Below are positions 1 through 5,048 of a stretch of 5,846 bases of DNA, piece by piece. The translations under genes and the position numbers were made by a program. Each line of letters starts with the position of its first letter. Position 1 is the stretch's first letter. Origin of the DNA: an uncultured Prevotella sp. Its GTDB lineage: Bacteria; Bacteroidota; Bacteroidia; Bacteroidales; Bacteroidaceae. Where the stretch lies: the NCBI GenBank assembly GCA_900557255.1, contig USSA01000178.1, forward strand, positions 1-5,846. The letters run 5' to 3'. A model generated the notes under the pieces. It saw only the letters and a list, made by a program, of their open reading frames with translations. It did not search any database and was not told the DNA's origin.

Positions 1-13
1 CCCTCCCAGCCAT
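1..13 (-). CDS. possible start of a leftward gene, cut off by the window edge
   Basis: On the minus strand an ATG at 13-11 opens a frame reading M-A-G-R before the window ends. It lies about 70 nt downstream of a good minus-strand -7 motif (CAAAGATA on the + strand, 89-96), a normal leader length for this group. Only four codons are visible, so no product can be named. The leftward transcript could instead encode an RNA or start at an ATG further left. The main support is the outward-facing promoter. Confidence 0.22.
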
Positions 14-88
14 GAATTAGGGTGCAAAATCCTTCCGAAACGCTTGCGGCAATCCCACGCATTTATTAAGATTGCCTAAATTCGGGTG

Positions 89-96
89 CAAAGATA
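89..96 (-). promoter_or_regulatory. leftward Bacteroidetes-type promoter (-7 box)
   Basis: Read on the minus strand this is TATCTTTG, an exact match to the TAnnTTTG -7 signature of Bacteroidetes, followed by CACCC. A clear -33 TTTG is not visible; the nearest candidate is TCTG at 122-119. Transcription would start near position 82 and run left. The new leader would begin with a 7-bp inverted repeat (GGCAATC 48-54 / GATTGCC 70-76). Confidence 0.6.
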
Positions 97-114
97 CGAA
101 AAAAATGCGAATTT

Positions 115-147
115 CTTGCAGATTTCTGCAATATTTTATTACCTTTG
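115..147 (+). promoter_or_regulatory. promoter for the DUF3843-like gene
   Basis: The -7 box TACCTTTG at 140-147 matches TAnnTTTG exactly. CTTG at 115-118 is an acceptable -33 element 21 nt upstream. The start of transcription would fall near 154, giving a leader of roughly 38 nt before the ATG at 192. The leader is A-rich and has no Shine-Dalgarno, as usual in this group. Confidence 0.7.
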
Positions 148-191
148 CATGAAAGTTACAACAAACAGATAACCAAGAAAACTTGAAATAT

Positions 192-1559
192 ATGAAAAAA
201 GTTATTTTCACCCAAGAATGGATTGCTTTGCATCCATACGAAAAAGCAGACGAAGTTGATCTGTATTATACAGAACTCGCCAACGAAATATACCACGCTC
301 TTGACGAGGCGTGCTACACCCATAACTTCAAGAATATGGATGAAGCCAAGCAGCTGGCACTCAGCATTGCCGGTTATTTCGAAGATGTGATTTCGGGCAC
401 AGGCATCTGGAAGACTTTCACGGAAGAATGCAAGCAGCGCTACGGCACCTACATTCCTTTCTATGAGAAAGAAAGCGAATTCATCAAGAGTACGCTCAAC
501 GAAGATGACCCGGCTTACGACCCTGAGGAAATCAACATCGCTGATGTCAAGTTCCTGCTCTGGCACCATTACCAGCAGAGCAGTTTCGTACAGGAAGCCG
601 TTCCTTTCCTCTTCGGAACCCTGGAACTGGCTGCCAAACTTGCCTATATCATCCTAGACAGAGAGTATGAAACGGCTCCGGAAAACGAGCGTCTTCTGAC
701 TTATCTCAGCGAAATGCCTGAGATAGAGGGCAACGCTGAAACGACCGAAGAGGACATCGAGAAGAACAGGGAGTTGGATGAGATTCACCGTCGCGACACC
801 CTGGCGTGGTTCCATTATGGCTGCTATTTCAACGTGGGCAACCAGAAGCGCCTGCAGTTTACCCTCCAGCAGATGGCAAACTCGCCTCAGGGTCTCACCG
901 AACCGCTCGCTTATTCTGTGCAGATGGAAATGACCATCGCCGGCAGAAACAATCTCCTGGCGCTCACTTCTTACGAATGGCTCCGCAAGATTTGCAGGAA
1001 CATGCCTACCCATAAGCTTTGGGAGGATGAGGAGTTCAGGAAGAAGGCTATTGAGCTACATGAAAAGGCAGATCATGAGAAGGCGATTCACGACTACAAT
1101 CTGCTCAAAGCGAAGGGATACGAAGACAAGTTCATCTTCCTGGAAGATGTGAAGACGCTGAAGGAATTCCTCAAGGAGATTGAATTCGAGTTGCCAAAGG
1201 ACATCCGATTCCCTCAGAAATACGAGAAAGGCATCATCTTAAGCGGAAGTCCATATACAGGCATCAACATCAGTTTCGGTCTGGCTCATTGCATCGCATC
1301 GCCTGAGAATCCATACTATGTACAGGAGCGTGCAGAGACCGACAGCTTTGGCATTATCAGCGGCAATGGTCTCCCATTCCCGTACGAAATTGTCTGCAAA
1401 CTGATAGAAAACAACCTGATTCCTGACGCAAACATCTTTACAAGCCAGTATGTAAAGGAAGAAGGCTTGAAGATTACGCAGGCAAACCTCCAGTTCCTTG
1501 CCGATTACTACCTGATGGGCAGAAAGGACAAAGACCTGTCGCCTAAGGAGTTGTGGTAA
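192..1559 (+). CDS. conserved protein of unknown function, DUF3843-like
   Basis: This 455-residue protein has no signal peptide and no membrane segment, so it is probably cytoplasmic. I recognise the pattern of the Bacteroidetes-restricted DUF3843 family from memory, not from a search. The supporting features are the opening with EWIALHPY at about 9-16, a YY-x-ELAN segment at 25-31, the AGYFEDVISGTGIWKTFTEE block at 60-79, and the INIADVKFLLWHHYQQ block at 114-129. Residues 155-200 and 275-335 are rich in Glu and Lys and look helical. The C-terminal third (about 347-442) holds a Gly-rich segment (ILSGSPYTGINISFGLAH) and LPFPYEIVCKLIENN. No catalytic motif is evident. The start at 192 is preferred over an in-frame TTG at 183 because ATG-AAA-AAA follows the usual A-rich leader. 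The gene stands alone between its own promoter and two terminators. No function should be assigned. Confidence 0.85.
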   Translation: MKKVIFTQEWIALHPYEKADEVDLYYTELANEIYHALDEACYTHNFKNMDEAKQLALSIAGYFEDVISGTGIWKTFTEECKQRYGTYIPFYEKESEFIKSTLNEDDPAYDPEEINIADVKFLLWHHYQQSSFVQEAVPFLFGTLELAAKLAYIILDREYETAPENERLLTYLSEMPEIEGNAETTEEDIEKNRELDEIHRRDTLAWFHYGCYFNVGNQKRLQFTLQQMANSPQGLTEPLAYSVQMEMTIAGRNNLLALTSYEWLRKICRNMPTHKLWEDEEFRKKAIELHEKADHEKAIHDYNLLKAKGYEDKFIFLEDVKTLKEFLKEIEFELPKDIRFPQKYEKGIILSGSPYTGINISFGLAHCIASPENPYYVQERAETDSFGIISGNGLPFPYEIVCKLIENNLIPDANIFTSQYVKEEGLKITQANLQFLADYYLMGRKDKDLSPKELW

Positions 1560-1578
1560 AGACGCATTCAGCATACTC

Positions 1579-1631
1579 AAAAGTTCACTACGCTAACTCC
1601 ATTTTTTAGGGGGTTAGCGTAGTAGACTTTT
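1579..1631 (+). terminator. long hairpin terminator after the DUF3843-like gene
   Basis: The arms 1579-1600 and 1610-1631 can pair over 22 positions with one two-base mismatch and one G-U pair. The core CTACGCTAAC / GTTAGCGTAG is perfect. The loop is 9 nt (1601-1609). The hairpin starts 19 nt after the stop codon, and its outer arms AAAAGT / ACTTTT supply A and U tracts, so it could stop transcription from either side. It is longer than an ordinary terminator, and a second hairpin follows 15 nt later. Confidence 0.7.
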
Positions 1632-1646
1632 ACAGATTTATAGAAG

Positions 1647-1713
1647 AAAGAGCGGAAAATCAGCTGTTAACTGTTAACTCTGTTAACCCCAAGCTGTTCT
1701 TCCGCTCTTTTTT
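1647..1713. terminator. composite bidirectional terminator with triple GTTAAC loop, copy 1
   Basis: The outer stem AAAGAGCGGAA (1647-1657) pairs perfectly with TTCCGCTCTTT (1700-1710), followed by TTT. The inner stem CAGCT (1661-1665) pairs with AGCTG (1692-1696). The apical part carries three copies of the palindrome GTTAAC (1666-1671, 1673-1678, 1682-1687); the first and third can pair to lengthen the stem. A second copy lies at 5718-5779. The position suggests backup termination for the upstream gene and, on the minus strand, termination of the decayed ATPase gene. Confidence 0.75.
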
Positions 1714-1749
1714 ATTTTAGTATTTTCTCAGTTAGTTATTTCAAAATCA

Positions 1750-1973
1750 CTAATTAAAAAAATCCCTGCGCTTGATTATCCAAGCTGCATAATCGGGAGT
1801 AATGGAATAAAGACACAAGCAAAACACTTCTGCTCTTGCTCAGTCTTGAGCAAGAGAAGCGTCTTTCCGATACGCCTTCTGCCTATCATCACAGTGAAAA
1901 GGGAATGCTTAGCCGATTTTTCCCAGTTCCTGCGCAGTATCTCTATCTCCTTTTTCCGATCATAAAACTTCAT
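1750..1973 (-). pseudogene. remnant of an ATPase_2/DUF234-type ATP-binding protein
   Basis: From the ATG at 1973 the frame reads MKFYDRKKEIEILRRNWEKS and then FTVMIGRRRIGKT, a Walker A P-loop (G31-x4-G36-K37-T38). This is the N-terminus typical of the archaeal/bacterial ATPase_2 family, which is usually several hundred residues long and often ends in a DUF234 domain. Here the frame reaches a stop at 1778-1776 after 65 codons, and the sequence turns non-family-like after residue 50 (KTEQEQKC). Shifting frame at the T-run near 1825-1830 gives a second open stretch (CLCLYSITPDYAAW and onward) that ends at a TAG at 1752-1750. It vaguely resembles the extreme C-terminus of such ATPases, which would mean a large internal deletion; that part is a guess. 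The promoter upstream (2016-2023) is still intact, so a short peptide may still be made. Confidence 0.72.
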
Positions 1974-2015
1974 AATGTAACAGCCGTTAAATTAATGTGT
2001 GTTAAATAAACTGTG

Positions 2016-2023
2016 CAAAGATA
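2016..2023 (-). promoter_or_regulatory. promoter of the decayed ATPase gene (-7 box)
   Basis: On the minus strand this reads TATCTTTG followed by CACAG, an exact TAnnTTTG match, 42 nt upstream of the remnant's ATG. No -33 TTTG sits at the normal distance: candidates at 2038-2041 and 2047-2050 give 14- and 23-nt gaps. Either the promoter is weak or the -33 region has decayed. Confidence 0.5.
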
Positions 2024-2039
2024 CAATATTTTGTCGTCA

Positions 2040-2082
2040 AAATCCCCAAATCTCAAAAAAAAAACACACTTTTGGGGGATTT
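2040..2082. repeat. inverted repeat AAATCCCC / GGGGGATTT around an A-tract
   Basis: The left arm AAATCCCCAAA (2040-2050) faces the right arm TTTTGGGGGATTT (2070-2082). The pairing covers 11 positions plus a one-base bulge. Between the arms is a run of ten A residues (2055-2064). It sits just upstream of the minus-strand promoter at 2016-2023. It could be a terminator-like hairpin, a regulator site, or the scar of a small mobile element; the sequence alone does not decide. Confidence 0.5.
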
Positions 2083-2191
2083 AAAGGCAAAAAGTAAAAA
2101 TCTAAGATAAATTAATCAGTATCTATCGCACATATTCAACAATAAGTTTAGGCAATATGGTTCCTTGAGAATATTTTTTTTAGAAAACATT

Positions 2192-2221
2192 CTTGATATT
2201 CAAAAAGTTTTTGTATCTTTG
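2192..2221 (+). promoter_or_regulatory. promoter for the PAP2 gene and its long leader
   Basis: The -7 box TATCTTTG at 2214-2221 is an exact TAnnTTTG match. CTTG at 2192-2195 lies 18 nt upstream as a -33 element. Transcription would start near 2228, giving a leader of about 340 nt before the PAP2 ATG, far longer than the leaders of roughly 40-110 nt predicted for the other genes here. Confidence 0.72.
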
Positions 2222-2356
2222 CAACAGATTGGAAGACTATGCATCTATCCTTTCTTACAAGACATTAAATATTAAAAAATAAAAGAGCATAAGAAAATAC
2301 ATTTTAATAACATAATAAGAAATCGCGTTTGCTATTTATTCGGTTGATTCCTGAAA

Positions 2357-2562
2357 CCTGAGAAATTTCATAGAAACACCTACCGAAAGAATAAGTCTGT
2401 AAACGTCTGCGCTTTGGTGTGGACGGGACTTATCGGTATGTGTGGGCTTTCTCAGGGCCTTGGAATCAGATAATTTGCCGTTCACACCATTTTATCTTTT
2501 CCATAGTCCACCTAAGAAATCCCACGATTCCACCGCTAAGATAGTTTTTCGCCCAATTAGCG
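2357..2562 (+). ncRNA. candidate structured cis-regulatory leader RNA of the PAP2 gene
   Basis: Module 1 (2357-2456) is a nested stem. P1 is CCTGAGAAA 2357-2365 with TTTCTCAGG 2448-2456. P2 is ACAC 2376-2379 with GTGT 2440-2443. P3 is TACCGA 2381-2386 with TCGGTA 2433-2438. P4 is TAAGTC 2392-2397 with GACTTA 2427-2432, the last two stacking around an AAGAA bulge (2387-2391). P5 is CGTC 2404-2407 with GACG 2422-2425. An alternative 12-bp helix pairs 2415-2426 (TGGTGTGGACGG) with 2478-2489 (CCGTTCACACCA), with one G-U pair. It is either a pseudoknot or a competitor of P5. Module 2 pairs TGGAATC 2461-2467 with GATTCCA 2526-2532. Module 3 pairs CGCTAA 2534-2539 with TTAGCG 2557-2562 and ends 7 nt before the start codon. 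I do not recognise a named Rfam class. The pairings are seen directly; regulation is inferred from position. Confidence 0.6.
2438..2473 (+). CDS. possible 11-residue leader peptide inside the structured leader
   Basis: An ATG in P3/P2 opens MCGLSQGLGIR and stops at TAA 2471-2473. A ribosome translating it would melt the 3' strands of P2 and P1 and the TGGAATC strand of module 2. Its stop lies 4 nt before the 12-nt segment that can pair with the module 1 loop. That placement suits translation-dependent attenuation. An ORF this short can arise by chance, and its ATG is itself partly buried in a helix, so confidence is low. A second short ORF, MHLSFLTRH (2239-2268), begins near the predicted transcription start. 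Confidence 0.25.
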   Translation: MCGLSQGLGIR

Positions 2563-2569
2563 CTTCAAA

Positions 2570-3355
2570 ATGAAAAGACTCCATTCATTAGATGGGAGAG
2601 TTGTATCCATACTCTTCCTCTTTGGTGGTGTTGTATCCGTACATGCACAAGATAGCTTGTACCATACAACACTATCAGATTCTGTTGTCTCAGACAACAC
2701 TCATCGTCTCAAGTTGAAAACATTAGTTGTACCCATTGTCCTCACTGGAACCTCAGCCTTCTATGTTCATAACGGATGGTTGACCAAACAACGTGAGAAC
2801 ATACAAGACAAATTATCAGCCAAGGGGAAACATAAGGTAAAAATCGACAATTACATGCAGTACTCCCCCATGCTTGCCGTCTATGGTCTCAACTTATTAG
2901 GTATTGACGGAAAGCATAAATTTTGGGACAGAACTGGTATTCTTGCCTTTTCGTATGCCACCATGGGAATAATCGTAAATGGCATGAAATATGCTTTTAA
3001 AGAAAAGCGTCCTGACAACAATGCCCGTAATTCATTCCCATCTGGACATACAGCAACAGCCTTCATGGGAGCTGAATTTCTATACCAAGAGTACAAAGAT
3101 ATTTCGCCGTGGATAGGATATTCTGGCTATTTGATTGCAGCTACTACTGGATATTTAAGAATCTACAATAATCGCCACTATCTCAATGATGTTGTTGCAG
3201 GAGCTTGTATTGGCATTATCAGTACAAAGTTTGCATATTGGCTTTATCCGAAAGTATTCACTAAATCCAAATGCCATCACTCTAACTTTCATACGATAAG
3301 CACACCTTTCTATGCAGATGGTAAAGTTGGCGTAAATGTCTGTATGTCTTTCTGA
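2570..3355 (+). CDS. periplasmic/membrane PAP2-family phosphatase
   Basis: The protein has 261 residues and an N-terminal signal sequence, with a hydrophobic core at about 10-22 and probable cleavage after VHA (26/27). The acid phosphatase/lipid phosphatase signature is present in order: K-x6-RP at K140/R147-P148, PSGH at 157-160, and R-x5-H-x3-D at R197/H203/D207. H160 and H203 are the expected catalytic histidines. The usual Ser before R197 is Leu, a change I associate with Bacteroidetes members of the family. Hydrophobic stretches at about 49-64, 122-138, 184-195 and 208-220 suggest an inner-membrane protein with its active site facing the periplasm. Family members remove phosphate from lipid A (LpxE/LpxF type), undecaprenyl pyrophosphate or phosphatidylglycerol phosphate; the sequence does not tell which. 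It has its own promoter, a long structured leader and a downstream terminator. Its base composition is more A+T-rich than that of the neighbouring genes. Confidence 0.9.
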   Translation: MKRLHSLDGRVVSILFLFGGVVSVHAQDSLYHTTLSDSVVSDNTHRLKLKTLVVPIVLTGTSAFYVHNGWLTKQRENIQDKLSAKGKHKVKIDNYMQYSPMLAVYGLNLLGIDGKHKFWDRTGILAFSYATMGIIVNGMKYAFKEKRPDNNARNSFPSGHTATAFMGAEFLYQEYKDISPWIGYSGYLIAATTGYLRIYNNRHYLNDVVAGACIGIISTKFAYWLYPKVFTKSKCHHSNFHTISTPFYADGKVGVNVCMSF

Positions 3356-3500
3356 TTATAAAGTATAATTCGTAAAATAATAAAACAATGAAAACATTAC
3401 TTTTCATAAAGATGGAACAGCCACATTGTCAGCACATTCATGGATTCCAATAAAATAATACCCTTTACACTATGACACTTCAAAAGCAATAGACAACACG

Positions 3501-3546
3501 AAAAGAGCAGAAAGCAAACTGGAATCCAGTTACTTTCTGCTCTTTT
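3501..3546. terminator. bidirectional terminator between convergent genes
   Basis: The outer stem AAAAGAGCAGAAAG (3501-3514) pairs perfectly with CTTTCTGCTCTTTT (3533-3546). The inner stem AACTGG (3517-3522) pairs with CCAGTT (3526-3531) around an AAT loop. A runs on the left and T runs on the right make it symmetric, so it can end transcripts of both PAP2 (+) and the hydrolase (-). Its outer stem matches that of the 1647-1713 element, except for a compensatory change: G1654-C1703 there, A3509-T3538 here. Confidence 0.9.
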
Positions 3547-3592
3547 AAGAATATATCTTCCTCTGTTCTTCAACCAAAGAACTACCTACTTC

Positions 3593-4822
3593 TTATTTCA
3601 GATTCTTATCCAAGAACTCCAGCATTTTCTTCTGCGCCTTCAAACCGCAGGAATGAGGAATTTCCCAAAGCTCCGTATCCAGCAGATTATCTGCTCCCTG
3701 ACTCTTCCAAACCTTGTGCATTTCGGCGAAAGCATCTTTTACACCAGGCACAGGGAAGAGCTTATCTTTTGTGCCATTGATGAAGAGCATCGGCTTCGGA
3801 CAGGCGAGGGAGGCAATGTGGGGATAGTCGAGATATTGCCTCAACCCCGGGATGCAATTCGCAAAACCGCCATTCTCCTTTCTTCCGAATCTCCGGGTAA
3901 GCTGAGCGTCCGTAGTTATCATCCAGCAGATAGAAGCACCCGCCTTGATTTTATCCGATAAAGCCGAGAGCATCCACGAGCGATAGGCTCCCATCGAACA
4001 CCCCACGCATCCGATACGCTTCGCATCTACCATCGGCAGCGAAGCCAGGAACTCGGTGCTGGAAATATCATCGTAAGTCATGAAGGCAGAGAGGTCTCTA
4101 CCCAGCATCATCATGTTGCCGGCTATCAGGTCGTATTTGTTTCTATCCACGCCCTCCTTTCGGCCTCGTTCTCCCCACATCGGCGCATCAATCGAAAGCA
4201 CCACGTAGCCATGCTTCGCCAGGTAATCGCCCACATACTGATTATCGTAAAGCTGTTTTGCCCACGCATCTGCATCATCAAGAATCTCCTGACAGAGAGC
4301 CTGCTTCTCCGGAGCATCTTGTTCTTCCTGAGTAAAGAAAGGACGAATCATCTTCTCCTTTCCTATAAAGAGATGAGCACCATGGTCATGAAGCGCATTC
4401 ACCGTTGGGAATGGTCCCTTGCCATCCGGAATCAGGAGATAAGCCGTAATTCGGGAATAGGCGTTGATATTAAAGGCGATTTTCTGCGCCTTATACCCGT
4501 TTCTCTGTTCCTCACCAAGCACTTCCATATCCCAAGCCGCAGCCGTTTTCGGAGGCGTCATCATGCATTCAAACACCTTCGCTCTTGCCGCCTTCTTCCA
4601 TTTTTTGAAGTTCTTAATCGGACTGTTTCCCCAAGCCATCGGATAGGTCAGTTCCTTCTTCAGCGTTTCTACATAGGTAGGAATCTCTCCCTGCCATTCA
4701 TACTTCTCCCGCTTCTGAAGCTTCGGCTTCGATGGGGTTTGCGCAAGCGATACAGAGGTCTGAGCAAGCGCCACCGACGCCTGCAACAATGCTATAATAC
4801 TATATGTGATAATCCTTTTCAT
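3593..4822 (-). CDS. secreted alpha/beta-hydrolase, Abhydrolase_7/acetyl-xylan-esterase-like
   Basis: The protein has 409 residues. The start at 4822 is chosen because MKRIITYSIIALLQASVALA forms a signal peptide, probably cleaved after A20; an in-frame ATG at 5005 would run through the promoter region and bury this signal inside the protein. The catalytic triad can be placed: nucleophile S276 in G-C-S-M-G (274-278), acid D353 in NGTKDKLFP, and H390 in EIPHSCG. The HDHG motif at 145-148 is a likely oxyanion loop. The arrangement, with ALHDHGA, a GDYLAKHGYVVLSIDAPMWGERG segment (198-220) and a CPKPMLFINGTKD segment (341-353), fits the Bacteroidetes Abhydrolase_7/dienelactone-hydrolase-like group; naming is from memory of the family. 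It probably acts on an ester substrate in the periplasm or outside the cell, such as an acylated glycan, but no polysaccharide locus is present to support that. A seven-residue tandem duplication (SVALAQT / SVSLAQT) lies at the cleavage site. Confidence 0.88.
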   Translation of the reverse strand: MKRIITYSIIALLQASVALAQTSVSLAQTPSKPKLQKREKYEWQGEIPTYVETLKKELTYPMAWGNSPIKNFKKWKKAARAKVFECMMTPPKTAAAWDMEVLGEEQRNGYKAQKIAFNINAYSRITAYLLIPDGKGPFPTVNALHDHGAHLFIGKEKMIRPFFTQEEQDAPEKQALCQEILDDADAWAKQLYDNQYVGDYLAKHGYVVLSIDAPMWGERGRKEGVDRNKYDLIAGNMMMLGRDLSAFMTYDDISSTEFLASLPMVDAKRIGCVGCSMGAYRSWMLSALSDKIKAGASICWMITTDAQLTRRFGRKENGGFANCIPGLRQYLDYPHIASLACPKPMLFINGTKDKLFPVPGVKDAFAEMHKVWKSQGADNLLDTELWEIPHSCGLKAQKKMLEFLDKNLK

Positions 4823-4875
4823 TCTATCTTTCTGTTTATAATTTGTTGATAGGAAATCTATCTTCCTGTTTATAA
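4823..4875 (-). repeat. 19-bp direct repeat in the hydrolase leader
   Basis: TCTATCTTTCTGTTTATAA at 4823-4841 recurs at 4857-4875 with one mismatch (T4831 versus C4865), at a 34-bp period. Both copies lie between the predicted hydrolase promoter and its ATG, so they are in the mRNA leader. The first copy directly abuts the start codon. Confidence 0.7.
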
Positions 4876-4891
4876 GATTAGTTATAGTTTG

Positions 4892-4899
4892 CAAAATTA
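4892..4899 (-). promoter_or_regulatory. promoter of the hydrolase gene (-7 box)
   Basis: On the minus strand this reads TAATTTTG, matching TAnnTTTG, and is followed by C. It would give a leader of about 60 nt before the ATG at 4822. No good -33 TTTG is seen at the right distance. It sits about 45 bp from the opposed promoter at 4945-4952, so the two could share regulation. Confidence 0.45.
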
Positions 4900-4944
4900 A
4901 GAAATTATCCGCAAAAAGAGCCCAATAATCTCGAAATTTTTGCG

Positions 4945-4952
4945 TACCTTTG
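4945..4952 (+). promoter_or_regulatory. promoter of the LOG-family gene (-7 box)
   Basis: TACCTTTG followed by C is an exact TAnnTTTG match. A -33 TTTG is not visible. The transcript would start near 4959 and have a leader of about 90 nt made almost entirely of 22-bp repeats. Confidence 0.6.
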
Positions 4953-5039
4953 CCTAAACATCTATAAATAACGGATAAAACATTAGCAAATAGAAGATAA
5001 AACATTCATAAACAACAGATAAAACATCATCAAATAGAA
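4952..5039 (+). repeat. 22-bp tandem repeats in the leader of the LOG-family gene
   Basis: The decamer GATAAAACAT begins at 4974, 4996 and 5018, exactly 22 bp apart. Units 4974-4995 and 5018-5039 also share a CAAATAGAA end. A degenerate unit (13 of 22 identical) precedes them at 4952-4973, and a partial one (AATAAAGACATG) at 5040-5051 contains the start codon. All lie in the predicted mRNA leader. Confidence 0.78.
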
Positions 5040-5048
5040 AATAAAGAC

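Noticed and set aside
654..1013. Long open frames on the minus strand (and +1/+2 frames) inside the DUF3843-like gene
   Set aside because: They are shadows of the real gene: no promoter, no family resemblance, and composition explained by the opposite-strand codons.
1666..1687. The repeated GTTAAC units as a CRISPR array
   Set aside because: The units are 6 bp with 1-3 bp gaps, lie inside a hairpin loop, and there are no spacers or cas genes.
2320..2337. A weak hairpin AAAT-GC / GC-ATTT early in the PAP2 leader as a terminator
   Set aside because: The stem is short with a mismatch and no following U-tract.
2357..2456. The leader structure as a known TPP, cobalamin, SAM or c-di-GMP riboswitch
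   Set aside because: None of the conserved core sequences of those classes that I know is present; only the stem pattern is riboswitch-like.
3388..3450. A 20-codon ORF beginning MKTLLFIKMEQ after the PAP2 gene
   Set aside because: It is too short, has no promoter of its own and no recognisable motif; the 3356-3500 gap contains only A+T-rich sequence before the terminator.
4823..5005. An N-terminal extension of the hydrolase frame starting at the ATG at 5005
   Set aside because: The extension would overlap both opposed promoters and the repeat leader and place the clear signal peptide internally; the ATG at 4822 is far more likely.
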